Assembly (NCBI RefSeq): GCF_964186625.1
Contig: NZ_OZ075108.1
Span: 2,865,001 to 2,929,000, forward strand
DNA length: 64,000 nucleotides
Direction of reading: 5' to 3'
DNA from: Asticcacaulis sp. MM231
GTDB lineage: Bacteria > Pseudomonadota > Alphaproteobacteria > Caulobacterales > Caulobacteraceae
Part shown: positions 8,861-17,362 of the stretch, one piece after another
Numbering within the stretch: position 1 is the first letter of the stretch
How the letters are laid out: each line of letters opens with the position of its first letter
The notes under the pieces: model-generated
Told to the model about the DNA's origin: nothing
Databases searched by the model: none
Seen by the model: the letters and a program-made list of their open reading frames with translations, nothing else
Program-made: the position numbers and the translations under genes

Positions 8861-9005
8861 CTCTTATACCTCCCCGCTCATGAATGGGTCTGCTTTTTAT
8901 ACCTCCCCGCTTGCCAGGGAGGGGGACCGACGCGCCCCGCGCTCAAACAGCGAAGCGGTAGCGCACCCCAAATAGGCGCGTTGGTGGTGGGGTTTCTTGC
9001 TTTCT
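8861..9005 (+). repeat. Palindromic intergenic repeat, family A, copy 2 (with duplicated head)
   Basis: A truncated head (8861-8880, TTATACCTCCCCGCT) is followed by a full copy from 8897: TTATACCTCCCCGC, GGGAGGGGGACC, an internal AGCGAAGCGGTAGC block and GGTGGTGGGGTTTCTTGC. The tail sits only 40 bp before the next gene's start and opens its reading frame upstream, giving a false N-terminal extension. Confidence 0.8.
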
Positions 9006-9046
9006 TGCCCGATAGCCGCCACTATCGCCAAAAAGGGAGAAAACAC

Positions 9047-10126
9047 ATGTGGAAGTCGATTTTACTGGCCGGGGCGCTGGCTATATCTCCGTTCGCCGCA
9101 CACGCGACAACAACATTTCAGATCGCATATCTCCTGCCTATGACCATTGGCGGGCGCGTCACAGCCGATAATGTTCATCAATGGCCTGCCGTTTATTTCG
9201 AATCGCGTTTCACAGGGCCGTCCGTAAAATTGCTTTTCGACAATGAGAACAGCAACTTCAATGTTATTGTCGATGGCAAGCCGCTGATGATTTTGCAAAA
9301 GCCAGGCAGCAAGGTCGTAGAGCTAGGTGAGTTGGGCGACGGCGAACATACGATACGCCTCGAAAAGCGATCAGAAACCCAATACCTGACAGGTCGTTTC
9401 GTCGGGTTCGACACGATCGATCAGCCAAGCCCGCTGTTACCCCCGCCCCACCGCGCCCGCCAGATCGAGTTCATCGGTGACTCACTGACCGTCGGCTATG
9501 GCAATACCTCAGCCTTTACCCAGTGTACGCCTGAGGAAATCTTCGAGACCACCGACAGCCAGCAGGGCTTTGGCGTCCTCACCGCCAGGCATTTCGACGC
9601 CGATTACCAGATCAACGCCTTTTCCGGTCTTGGCATGGTGCGCAATTACGACGGCCGCGAGCATCCGAAATACCATATGCCGATGCTCTATGACCGTGCG
9701 CTCTTCGATGACCCGACGCCCGCCCACCAGCCCGACTGGCACCCACAGGTCATTGTCATCGGTATCGGCAGCAATGATTTTTCCACACCTGTGCGTCCAG
9801 ATGAGCCGTGGGGAAATGAGGCCAATCTCCGCGCCGACTATGTGAAGACCTACACCGCCTTCGTCAAAACCCTCCGCGCCCGAAACCCAAACGCCTTTAT
9901 CCTGCTGACCACGCTGGAAGGCGAACCGGAAGGCTATATCGGCGGCACGAATGAGGTATTTACCGCCATGACCTCGGGCGGTGATAACAAGATAGACCGC
10001 ATCACCCTGCCGGTGCTCGACTACACCGGCTGCAACAGTCACCCCAATACCCGCTCGGACGCACGGGCCGCCGATATCTACATCAAATATCTCGAAGCCC
10101 ACCCGCAGCTCTGGCAAGGCAAGTAA
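9047..10126 (+). CDS. CE2-type SGNH esterase, paralogue 3 (CNSHP variant)
   Basis: A 359-residue exported protein. Start ATG 9047 is fixed by AAGGGAG at 9034-9040 and a clean signal peptide ending AHA at residue 20; the open frame further upstream is repeat sequence. CE2 jelly roll (HQWPAVYFESRF) then SGNH domain with GDSLTVGYGN (Ser146), GSNDF, and GCNSHPN near the C-terminus, where Asn stands in for the Asp of CDxHP in the other two copies. AT content in the first third is higher than in paralogue 2. It is separated from the other two by the metallopeptidase gene and a family A repeat. Confidence 0.85.
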   Translation: MWKSILLAGALAISPFAAHATTTFQIAYLLPMTIGGRVTADNVHQWPAVYFESRFTGPSVKLLFDNENSNFNVIVDGKPLMILQKPGSKVVELGELGDGEHTIRLEKRSETQYLTGRFVGFDTIDQPSPLLPPPHRARQIEFIGDSLTVGYGNTSAFTQCTPEEIFETTDSQQGFGVLTARHFDADYQINAFSGLGMVRNYDGREHPKYHMPMLYDRALFDDPTPAHQPDWHPQVIVIGIGSNDFSTPVRPDEPWGNEANLRADYVKTYTAFVKTLRARNPNAFILLTTLEGEPEGYIGGTNEVFTAMTSGGDNKIDRITLPVLDYTGCNSHPNTRSDARAADIYIKYLEAHPQLWQGK

Positions 10127-10132
10127 GGCTCT

Positions 10133-10319
10133 GACACGGATAAGGCACAGATGATGACCTTTGGTCATCAACATGGATAAGACACGGATTTCATAATAAA
10201 TTAAAGGTGATACGCCGTCCCATAGCCCTTTAGGACGGCAAAGCCGTCACAGGTCTACACCTCTATCCGTGCCTTATCCGTGTCGCAGCGAAGCGGCATC
10301 CGTGCCTTTATCCGTGGTC
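10133..10319. repeat. Long inverted repeat, family B, copy 1
   Basis: The left arm GACACGGATAAGGCACAGAT (10133-10152) pairs with 10265-10284 at 19 of 20 positions. A hairpin GATGACC-TTT-GGTCATC (10153-10169) and extra copies of GGATAAGACACGGAT and TCCGTGCCTTTATCCGTG lie within or beside it. It fills most of the 314-bp gap between the esterase and the DUF2939 gene. A related element is at 63266. Confidence 0.75.
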
Positions 10320-10440
10320 AAAACTGTCTTCCAATATCGGCAGCCGCGCCACACCTGCGCGTCAATTCACCGCAAAGGGGCGACAAGCCTAGATTGGCGT
10401 GTTAACCTTGTTTCATACGGTCTCCAGGGGGAAATGTACT

Positions 10441-11061
10441 GTGTCGAGAATTCTAAGCCTGTTGCTGGTTATCATCGTCGCGGGTTGCGCCGGTCTGTTC
10501 TATGCCGCGCCGATCATCTCCTTCGCGGATGTCCGCAGTTCCTGCCAGAGCCAGGATATCGACGCCCTGGCCAAGCTGATCGATTTCGACACCGTGCGCA
10601 TCAGCCTGAAAGCCCAGCTCGATGCCGGCGACAAGGGGCTGGCCGCTCCCGCCCCCAGCGCGCTCAATGATCCGGTGGGCGCCACCGGCAGCGCCTTCAA
10701 GAATGTCGCCGATTCCGTCGGCAAGGCCATCAATGACATGGTCAATCCCAACGCCGTCAAAGCACCCGCCAAGCCGGTGATCGACGTCAATTCTTACCTG
10801 ACGCCCAAGGCGATTCTCGGCCTGACCTATGGCGAGGCGAAAGACGCCAACAGGTTCGAGCCGTCCACCTTCGAGGGCAAGCCGCCTTCGCCCAAGGTGG
10901 CCTTTTTCAGTCTCGAACGCGCCCGCCTGACCGTCACAGACGAGGCCCACGGCACCACCACCTTCACCTTCGAGCGCCACGGCCTGACCCACTGGGAACT
11001 GGTCCATATCGGCCTGCCCACTGCCGAAAGCGAAGCGCTCAAAGCCAATCCGGCCGGCTAA
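10441..11061 (+). CDS. DUF2939 family protein, possible lipoprotein
   Basis: A 206-residue protein starting at GTG 10441, chosen because AGGGGGA ends about 7 bases before it; an ATG at 10399 would add 14 residues in front of the signal. The N-terminus is a hydrophobic segment with a lipobox-like IVAGC (Cys16). The following region (FADVRSSCQSQDIDALAKLIDFDTVRISLKAQL) matches DUF2939, a family of unknown function in proteobacteria. Not obviously linked to the esterase cluster upstream, from which family B repeat DNA separates it. Confidence 0.75.
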   Translation: MSRILSLLLVIIVAGCAGLFYAAPIISFADVRSSCQSQDIDALAKLIDFDTVRISLKAQLDAGDKGLAAPAPSALNDPVGATGSAFKNVADSVGKAINDMVNPNAVKAPAKPVIDVNSYLTPKAILGLTYGEAKDANRFEPSTFEGKPPSPKVAFFSLERARLTVTDEAHGTTTFTFERHGLTHWELVHIGLPTAESEALKANPAG

Positions 11062-11062
11062 C

Positions 11063-11136
11063 TCTTCTATCTCCCCGCTTGCCGGGGAGGGGGACCACAA
11101 GCGAAGCGAAGTGGTGGTGGGGTTTCTTGCTTTCTC
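11063..11136 (+). repeat. Palindromic intergenic repeat, family A, copy 3
   Basis: Compact copy: TCTATCTCCCCGCTTGCC, GGGGAGGGGGACC, AGCGAAGCGAAGTGG and TGGTGGGGTTTCTTGC. It starts immediately after the DUF2939 stop and again gives the following gene a false upstream extension. Confidence 0.8.
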
Positions 11137-11161
11137 CCTCAAACGGCCTATAGCGTGCTGT

Positions 11162-12157
11162 ATGTTTGACACTTTAGGCCGCGTCCTCGTCTTCTTCGCC
11201 TTTATCGGCCTTGGTGCCTTGCTGGTGAAACTCAAGCGCCTCAACGCACAGGGGCTGGACGGTCTGTCCGCCTATTTCTACTGGCTGGCCTTTCCATGCT
11301 GGCTGATGATCAGCTTTTCCCGCCTGCCGCATTTCGATATCACCATGGCCATGCCGATCCTGGCCTATCTTGCCGCCATGGTCCTGACCGGCGCGATCGT
11401 CGTTATTGCCACGCGCCTTTTCAAAAGCCGAAAGGACGACGCCATCGCCGCCGGCATGGCCGGTTTCATCAACAATTCCGCTTTCCTCGGCATCCCCATC
11501 GCGCTTAGCCTGTTCGGGCCGGAAGTTTCGCGTATCGGGCCGCTGGTCGTGGCCGCCGACTTCCTCATCCTGTTCAGCATCGGCTGCGCCGGATTGGCCA
11601 AGGCTTCGGGCAAAACCTTCAAGGCTGCCCTGGCCCACACCGCCAAAAACCCGACCGTGATCGGCGCCCTGACCGGTGTCGCCTGTATGCTGATCGGCTT
11701 CCGCTTTCCTTTGCCAGTCGAAAACGCGCTTGATATCCTCGGCAAATCCGGCCCGCCGGTCGCCCTCGTGGCGCTGGGCGGGATGCTGGCTCTGATGCCC
11801 GTGACGAACCTGACCCGTCCGGACGCCACTAGTGCCATCGCCATTATCGGCAAGATTTTGCTCGCTCCCGCCTTGGTCGCGCTTGTGCTCAGCCTGCTTC
11901 GCGTCGATCCACTGACCTTGCGCGTCTGTGTCTTTCTAGCGGCCACACCCACCGCCGTCAGCGTCTTTATCCAGACGAAGATGTACGGCCTGTGGTTTGA
12001 AGGCGCCGCCAAGACCGTGGCGCAGTCGACCCTGATCAGTCTCTTCACCTTGTCGGCGTTGGCCTTGCTTTTACGCATGGAATATGACTACTTCGGCGAG
12101 GTCGATGTCCCCGCCAGTATGCCGCCGTCGATATTGAATTCCGAACCGGTGATATAG
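11162..12157 (+). CDS. AEC (auxin efflux carrier) family transporter
   Basis: A 331-residue inner-membrane protein with about ten predicted helices, including the N-terminal AEC segment and the mid-protein NNSAFLGIPIALSLFG signature of the family (export of weak organic acids or related anions). ATG 11162 is the first credible start; the frame upstream is repeat DNA. The last 24 residues or so extend past the final helix into the 3' end of the opposing SDR gene, giving a 70-bp convergent overlap. Substrate unknown. Confidence 0.85.
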   Translation: MFDTLGRVLVFFAFIGLGALLVKLKRLNAQGLDGLSAYFYWLAFPCWLMISFSRLPHFDITMAMPILAYLAAMVLTGAIVVIATRLFKSRKDDAIAAGMAGFINNSAFLGIPIALSLFGPEVSRIGPLVVAADFLILFSIGCAGLAKASGKTFKAALAHTAKNPTVIGALTGVACMLIGFRFPLPVENALDILGKSGPPVALVALGGMLALMPVTNLTRPDATSAIAIIGKILLAPALVALVLSLLRVDPLTLRVCVFLAATPTAVSVFIQTKMYGLWFEGAAKTVAQSTLISLFTLSALALLLRMEYDYFGEVDVPASMPPSILNSEPVI

Positions 12158-12873
12158 GTCGCTTCATCCGACGCCAGCAGGATCGCCACCGCCGCCACCT
12201 CATCCGGCCGGCCAAAGCGATGCAGCGGCATATTATCGAGCATCCGCTTTTCATCGGCCGCGCCATCGATCATGCCGTCCCACATCGGGGTGCGGATCGA
12301 GGCCGGATAGAGCGAATTGCAGCGAATGCCGAGATTTTGTTCGGCGCAATAGAGCGCCACCGACTTGCTGTGATTGCGGATGGCGGCCTTGCTGGCGGCA
12401 TAGGCAGCGGTTTTCGGCACGCCCACAAGCCCCGAACGCGACGACATATTGATGATCGAGCCGCCCTTGCCGACCGCGCGCATGGCCTGGATCGCGTGCT
12501 TGCATCCCAGGAACACGCTGTCGAGATTGATGGCAATGACCTTGCGCCAATCCTCCAGACTGGCGTGTTCCGGATCGTGCGGATGCCCGCCTTCCGTGCC
12601 GGTGATGCCGGCATTATTGACCAGAATATCGAGCCCACCGCGGTCTGACACGATGGCGGCCATCACCGCCGCCCACTGCGCTTCGTCGGTGACATCGTGC
12701 GCCATGAAGCCGCCCTTGTCCCCCAGCGCCCGGGCTGCGGCCTCGCCTTTTTCCACATTGATATCGCTGATGACAACATAGGCGCCCTCGGCAGCGAAGG
12801 CCGCAGCGATGGCCGCGCCGATGCCGCTGGCCGCACCGGTGATCAATGCCGTCTTGCCCGATAGTCTGTTCAT
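12088..12873 (-). CDS. SDR family oxidoreductase
   Basis: A classical short-chain dehydrogenase/reductase of 261 residues: cofactor motif TGAASGIG (12-19), DVTD near 60, NNAG (86-89), Ser144/145, and catalytic YAASK (Tyr158, Lys162), ending with the usual FNIDGG segment. NAD(P)-dependent oxidation of an alcohol or ketone reduction; substrate unknown. Start ATG 12873 has GCAGGG 7 bases upstream; that sequence is buried in a perfect hairpin (12879-12909) that also looks like an intrinsic terminator. The 3' end overlaps the convergent AEC gene. Confidence 0.88.
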   Translation of the reverse strand: MNRLSGKTALITGAASGIGAAIAAAFAAEGAYVVISDINVEKGEAAARALGDKGGFMAHDVTDEAQWAAVMAAIVSDRGGLDILVNNAGITGTEGGHPHDPEHASLEDWRKVIAINLDSVFLGCKHAIQAMRAVGKGGSIINMSSRSGLVGVPKTAAYAASKAAIRNHSKSVALYCAEQNLGIRCNSLYPASIRTPMWDGMIDGAADEKRMLDNMPLHRFGRPDEVAAVAILLASDEATYITGSEFNIDGGILAGTSTSPK

Positions 12874-12909
12874 AGAAAAACCCTGCATCTGAAAAGAAGA
12901 TGCAGGGTT
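12874..12909 (-). terminator. Terminator-like hairpin overlapping the SDR ribosome-binding site
   Basis: A perfect 12-bp stem, AACCCTGCATCT (12898-12909 read on minus) with AGATGCAGGGTT (12879-12890), a 7-nt loop, then TTTTTCT ending at the base before the SDR start codon. It can end alaS transcription. It also sequesters the GCAGGG ribosome site of the SDR gene. Confidence 0.7.
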
Positions 12910-12950
12910 ATAGCATGGAACATAAGGACGCTATGCGCCAGATAGCCGCT

Positions 12951-13040
12951 GGAGCGCTTTCCGAAAAGTGTGACACACTTTTTGGATCAAAAAGCGCGTA
13001 AACACAAAAAACTAAGAGCGCCTATCTGATTCCATCAGAT
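12951..13040. repeat. Composite palindromic intergenic element
   Basis: Outer arms GCGCTTT/AAAGCGC enclose TCCGAAAAGTG/CACTTTTTGGA (12960-12986), followed by a perfect ATCTGAT-TCC-ATCAGAT hairpin (13024-13040). From memory, closely similar palindromes are common between genes in alphaproteobacteria, especially rhizobia. It lies just after the alaS stop. Confidence 0.65.
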
Positions 13041-13051
13041 CGGAATGCGAA

Positions 13052-15688
13052 CTAGATCAGCGCCTTGACCGCTGCGATGCCCGCATCGGCCTGGCTGTCA
13101 TCGGGCGCGCCACCCTGGGCGAAGTCGGCCTTGCCGCCCGCCCCTTGACCACCCATGGCGATCACGGCCGCCTTGGCCAGCTCGGCAGCGTTATATTTGC
13201 CGGTCAGGTCAGGCGTTACCGCCACGGTGACCGCCGCCTTGCCATCGAGCTTGCCGACCAGCGCTACGATGCCGCTGCCAATTGATTTTTTGAAATCCTC
13301 GGCCAGCGGCCGCAGATCCTTGCCGCCGACGCCATCCAGCACACGGGCGATCACATTGGTGCCGTTGATCTCCTCAGGCCCGGAGGCCGCGCCGCCACCG
13401 CCCACCGCCAGCGCGCGCTTGGCTTCGGACAGTTCCTTTTCGAGGCGTTTGCGCTCAGCGATCAGGGCTTCGACGCGGGCGCCGACCTGATGGACCGGCA
13501 CCTTGAACTGATCGGCCAGAGCCGTGGCCACGCCCGCCTGATCGAGCAGGAACTGACGCGCCGATTCACCGGTATAGGCCTCGATGCGGCGAATGCCCGC
13601 CGCCACGCCGCCTTCGGAAATGATCTTGAACAGGGCGATATCACCGGTGCGCGACACGTGGGTGCCGCCGCACAGTTCGACCGAATAGTCACCCTCGCCT
13701 TCGAGCGCATGACCGAGCGCCAGCACGCGCACTTCCTCGCCGTACTTCTCCCCGAACAGCGCCACGGCGCCGGCTTCGATGGCCTTTTCCGGCGACATCA
13801 GCTTGGTGGCCGCCGCCTGATTTTGCAGGATGACCGCGTTGACCTCGTCTTCGATGCGTTCGATCTCGGCATCGCTCAGCGGCGCGCCGTGGCTGAAGTC
13901 GAAGCGCATGCGGTCGGCATCGACCAACTGGCCCTTTTGCGCGACGTGCGCGCCCAGAACGTGCTTGAGCGCGGCATGCAGCAGGTGCGCGGCCGAGTGG
14001 TTCGAGCGCGTGGTGTGGCGCTTTTCAGGATCGACCCTGAGCTCGACCTTGTCGCCAAGCTTGAGCGTGCCTTCGGTGATCTCAAGCAGGTGCACGATGA
14101 GCTCGCCGGCCTGACGATAGGTGTCCTTGATAACGCCCTGGCCATGCAGAAGCTCGACCGTGCCGGTATCGCCGGCCTGTCCGCCGCCTTCGGGATAAAA
14201 CGGCGTCTTTTCAAAAACCGCCTCGACCGTATCGCCGGCAATGGCTTCCCCAACCTGCTCGCCATTGAGCAGCAGCGCCTGTGCGTGCGCCTGGGCGTTC
14301 AGGTGATCGTAACCGACGAAGTCCGAAGCGCCGATGGCGTCCTTGATGGTGAACCATTCGGCCGATTGGGCCTTTTCGCCGGAGCCGGTCCAGTTTTCAC
14401 GGCCGCGCGTCTTTTGCGCTTCCATGGCAGTGTCGAAACCGGCCGTATCGACGGTCAGGCCCTTACCGCGAATGGCGTCCTGCGTCAGGTCGAGCGGGAA
14501 GCCGTAGGTGTCGTAAAGCTTGAAGGCGGTTTCGCCGTTCATGACGTCGCCGTCCTTGAGGTCGCGCGTCGCTTCGTCGAGCAGGGTCATGCCACGGCCA
14601 AGCGTGCGGCGGAATCGTTCTTCCTCCTGGCGCAGGGTATCGATGATGCTGGCCTCGGCGCGTTTCAGTTCGCCGTAGTGGCCACCCATTTCCGCGACGA
14701 GCGTCGGTGCCAGCTTGTGCAGCAGCGGCTCCTGCGCGCCCAGCAGATAGGCGTGGCGCATGGCCCGGCGCATGATGCGGCGCAGGACGTAGCCACGACC
14801 TTCGTTCGACGGCGTGACACCATCGGCGATCAGGAAAGACGACGAACGCAGGTGATCGGCGATGACGCGGTGCGACGGCAGATTATCGCCCTCGGCCTTG
14901 ACGCCAGTGGCCTCGACACTGGCCTTGATCAGGGTCTGGAACAGGTCGATGTCGTAATTGTTGTGCACGCCCTGCAACACAGCGGCGACGCGCTCAAGGC
15001 CCATGCCGGTATCGATCGACGGCTTGGGCAGGCTGACGCGCGTGCCGTCGGCCGACTGGTCGAACTGCATGAAGACGAGGTTCCAGATTTCGACGAAACG
15101 GTCGCCATCTTCTTCCGGCGTGCCGGGAGGGCCGCCCCAGATATGATCGCCGTGATCGTAGAAGATTTCGGTGCACGGGCCGCAGGGGCCGGTATCGCCC
15201 ATCGACCAGAAGTTATCCGAACCGGCGATGCGGGCGATCTTCAATTCCGGCAGGCCGGCGATCTTCTTCCACAGGTCGAAGGCCTCATCGTCATCGATAT
15301 AGACGGTCGCCATCAGGCGGTTCTTGTCGAGACCGTAATCCTTGGTCATCAGGTTCCAGGCGAACTCGATCGCTTCGGCCTTGAAGTAGTTGCCGAAGGA
15401 GAAGTTGCCGAGCATCTCGAAGAAGGTGTGGTGGCGCGCGGTATAGCCGACATTATCCAGGTCGTTATGCTTGCCGCCGGCCCGCACGCATTTCTGCGAC
15501 GTGGTGGCGCGATTGTAGGGCCGCGTTTCCGCGCCGGTAAAGACGTTCTTGAACTGCACCATGCCCGCATTGGTGAACATCAGGGTCGGATCGTTGTGCG
15601 GCACGAGCGAGGAGGACGAAACGACCTCGTGGCCCTGCTTGGCAAAGTAATCGAGGAAGGTCTGACGTATCTGATTTAAGGACGGCAT
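13052..15688 (-). CDS. alaS: Alanine-tRNA ligase
   Basis: An 878-residue class II synthetase of full length: N-terminal catalytic domain ([13 protein letters not shown]..., [31 protein letters not shown]), the editing domain with [11 protein letters not shown] and [11 protein letters not shown] zinc/editing residues, and the C-terminal oligomerisation region. It charges tRNA-Ala and clears mischarged Ser/Gly. Start ATG 15688 gives the usual family N-terminus; ten extra codons are open upstream. recA lies 271 bp upstream on the same strand, a pairing common in alphaproteobacteria. Confidence 0.97.
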   Translation of the reverse strand: MPSLNQIRQTFLDYFAKQGHEVVSSSSLVPHNDPTLMFTNAGMVQFKNVFTGAETRPYNRATTSQKCVRAGGKHNDLDNVGYTARHHTFFEMLGNFSFGNYFKAEAIEFAWNLMTKDYGLDKNRLMATVYIDDDEAFDLWKKIAGLPELKIARIAGSDNFWSMGDTGPCGPCTEIFYDHGDHIWGGPPGTPEEDGDRFVEIWNLVFMQFDQSADGTRVSLPKPSIDTGMGLERVAAVLQGVHNNYDIDLFQTLIKASVEATGVKAEGDNLPSHRVIADHLRSSSFLIADGVTPSNEGRGYVLRRIMRRAMRHAYLLGAQEPLLHKLAPTLVAEMGGHYGELKRAEASIIDTLRQEEERFRRTLGRGMTLLDEATRDLKDGDVMNGETAFKLYDTYGFPLDLTQDAIRGKGLTVDTAGFDTAMEAQKTRGRENWTGSGEKAQSAEWFTIKDAIGASDFVGYDHLNAQAHAQALLLNGEQVGEAIAGDTVEAVFEKTPFYPEGGGQAGDTGTVELLHGQGVIKDTYRQAGELIVHLLEITEGTLKLGDKVELRVDPEKRHTTRSNHSAAHLLHAALKHVLGAHVAQKGQLVDADRMRFDFSHGAPLSDAEIERIEDEVNAVILQNQAAATKLMSPEKAIEAGAVALFGEKYGEEVRVLALGHALEGEGDYSVELCGGTHVSRTGDIALFKIISEGGVAAGIRRIEAYTGESARQFLLDQAGVATALADQFKVPVHQVGARVEALIAERKRLEKELSEAKRALAVGGGGAASGPEEINGTNVIARVLDGVGGKDLRPLAEDFKKSIGSGIVALVGKLDGKAAVTVAVTPDLTGKYNAAELAKAAVIAMGGQGAGGKADFAQGGAPDDSQADAGIAAVKALI

Positions 15689-15822
15689 GGTCTGCTTCAG
15701 TTCGAGGTAGATGGGCAAATAAGAGGTTGTATATAGAGGGGCTTCACAACAAGCGCAAAGACCTTTGCACCGCTAAGGCTATCTTTTTGCCGCTCTGTGG
15801 CATCTGTTGCTGCAACAAACAA

Positions 15823-15850
15823 AAAAGACGCCCGTTGCGGGGCGTCTTTT
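15823..15850 (-). terminator. Intrinsic terminator of recA
   Basis: Stem AAAAGACGCCC/GGGCGTCTTTT around loop GTTGCG. On the minus strand it ends in T6 (A-run 15821-15826), 110 bp past the recA stop. Confidence 0.85.
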
Positions 15851-15906
15851 CCTGATCAGGCCGGTGGACCGGAGGTTTGGAGCCGGTCCGGCCCGATCAT
15901 GTTTTT

Positions 15907-15956
15907 TGCTCAGGCGCCGCAAGGGGCGCCCTTGCCAGATCACGCGCGTAATCTGG
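15907..15956. repeat. Intergenic repeat, family E, copy 1
   Basis: TGCTCAGGCGCCGCAAGG, then GCGCCCTTGCCAGATC, ending in a CCAGAT/ATCTGG hairpin (15935-15956). The same order of blocks recurs at 48203 with a different hairpin. It abuts the recA stop codon. Confidence 0.55.
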
Positions 15957-15959
15957 AGC

Positions 15960-17045
15960 CTACAGCGACTCGTCACCTTCGTTGGCGTCCGGCTCCGGCG
16001 TGCCCAGCAGTTCCTCGGCCAGGACCACCGACTTGTTGCGGATGCCCTTTTCGATCTCGTTGCACATTTCCGGATTGGCTTTCAGGAAGTCACGGGCGTT
16101 ATCGCGGCCCTGACCGATGCGGGTCGAGTTGTAGGAGTACCAGGATCCCGACTTCTCGACGAGGCCGGCCTTGACGCCCAGATCGATAATCTCACCGATC
16201 TTGGAGATGCCCTGACCGAACATGATGTCAAACTCGACTTCGCGGAACGGCGGCGCGATCTTGTTCTTGACCACCTTGACCTTGACGCTGTTGCCGATGT
16301 TCTCGTCGCGCACCTTGATGGCGCCGGTGCGGCGGATATCGAGACGCACCGAGGCGTAGAATTTCAGCGCGTTGCCGCCGGTCGTCGTTTCCGGCGAGCC
16401 GTACATCACGCCGATCTTCATGCGGATCTGGTTGATGAAGATGACAATGCACTTCGACTTGGAGATCGAGCCGGTCAGCTTGCGCAGGGCCTGCGACATC
16501 AGACGGGCTTGCAGACCGGGCAGGCTGTCGCCCATGTCGCCTTCGATTTCCGCGCGCGGAGTCAAGGCGGCCACCGAATCGATGACCACGATATCAACGG
16601 CGCCCGAACGGACCAGCGTATCGGTGATTTCCAGAGCCTGTTCGCCATTATCCGGCTGCGAGACGAGCAGGTCATCGAGATTGACGCCCAGACGCTGCGC
16701 ATAGCTCGGATCGAGCGCGTGCTCCGCATCGACAAACGCGGCCGTGCCGCCCTGCTTCTGGATTTCGGCCACGGTGTGCAGGGCCAGCGTCGTCTTGCCC
16801 GACGATTCCGGACCATAGATTTCAATGACGCGGCCCTTCGGCAGGCCGCCGATACCCAGCGCCATATCGAGACCCAGCGAGCCGGTGGAGACCGCTTCGA
16901 TATCCGCGATCTTGCCGTTCTTGCCCAGGGTCATCACCGACCCCTTGCCAAAGGCGCGATCAATCTGCGCCAGCGCCGCTTCGAGGGCGCGTTGCTTTTC
17001 AGCTTCGTTTTTACCGACCAATTTCAATACCGCTTGAGATGACAT
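15960..17045 (-). CDS. recA: Recombinase RecA
   Basis: A 361-residue RecA: Walker A GPESSGKT at 78-85, the [17 protein letters not shown] region before it, Walker B in VVIDSVAAL, loop segments [18 protein letters not shown] and [14 protein letters not shown], and an acidic C-terminal tail ([12 protein letters not shown]). It catalyses strand exchange and promotes LexA self-cleavage. Start ATG 17045 has GGAGGG 7 bases upstream; a TTG two codons earlier is less likely. The promoter region carries a LexA box at 17134. Confidence 0.98.
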   Translation of the reverse strand: MSSQAVLKLVGKNEAEKQRALEAALAQIDRAFGKGSVMTLGKNGKIADIEAVSTGSLGLDMALGIGGLPKGRVIEIYGPESSGKTTLALHTVAEIQKQGGTAAFVDAEHALDPSYAQRLGVNLDDLLVSQPDNGEQALEITDTLVRSGAVDIVVIDSVAALTPRAEIEGDMGDSLPGLQARLMSQALRKLTGSISKSKCIVIFINQIRMKIGVMYGSPETTTGGNALKFYASVRLDIRRTGAIKVRDENIGNSVKVKVVKNKIAPPFREVEFDIMFGQGISKIGEIIDLGVKAGLVEKSGSWYSYNSTRIGQGRDNARDFLKANPEMCNEIEKGIRNKSVVLAEELLGTPEPDANEGDESL

Positions 17046-17133
17046 AACCAAACCCTCCTATGTCACGATTCCCGCCACCGGGTGTTTCTTTTAAATCGTT
17101 CTGACAAACCACGATGTACCTCATTTGTTCCAA

Positions 17134-17148
17134 GTTCGCAATATGTTC
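17134..17148 (-). promoter_or_regulatory. LexA (SOS) box of recA
   Basis: GTTC-N7-GTTC (17134-17137 and 17145-17148), read on minus as GAAC-ATATTGC-GAAC: the established alphaproteobacterial LexA operator, about 90 bp before recA. The 317-bp gap up to 17362 otherwise holds a purine/pyrimidine-rich stretch and an AT-rich dyad near 17212-17229, with no gene seen. Confidence 0.85.
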
Positions 17149-17362
17149 TCACGGTCTTTTTTCGTGTTCTCTTCTCTTGCTCGCCCAAAACCGTTTTGTC
17201 GCCTGGGTTTGCTGCATAAAATAATTAATGCAGACACGGCCACTGCCATCAGCCCTCGGTTCTCTCCAGGTGGCCGCTCGAACCGACCCTGAACCAGATC
17301 GTGATTTGACGTTTCGTGCCTCCCGCATGTTAACTCAGGTTGAAATCAGGAGCCCCTCCCTC

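Noticed and set aside
8981..9046. N-terminal extension MVVGFLAFLP... of esterase 3 (similarly at 11111 for the AEC gene)
   Set aside because: Encoded by a family A repeat tail; the next ATG gives a proper signal peptide or family start.
13490..15679. 729-codon plus ORF
   Set aside because: Antisense shadow of alaS; the opposing frame has all AlaRS motifs.
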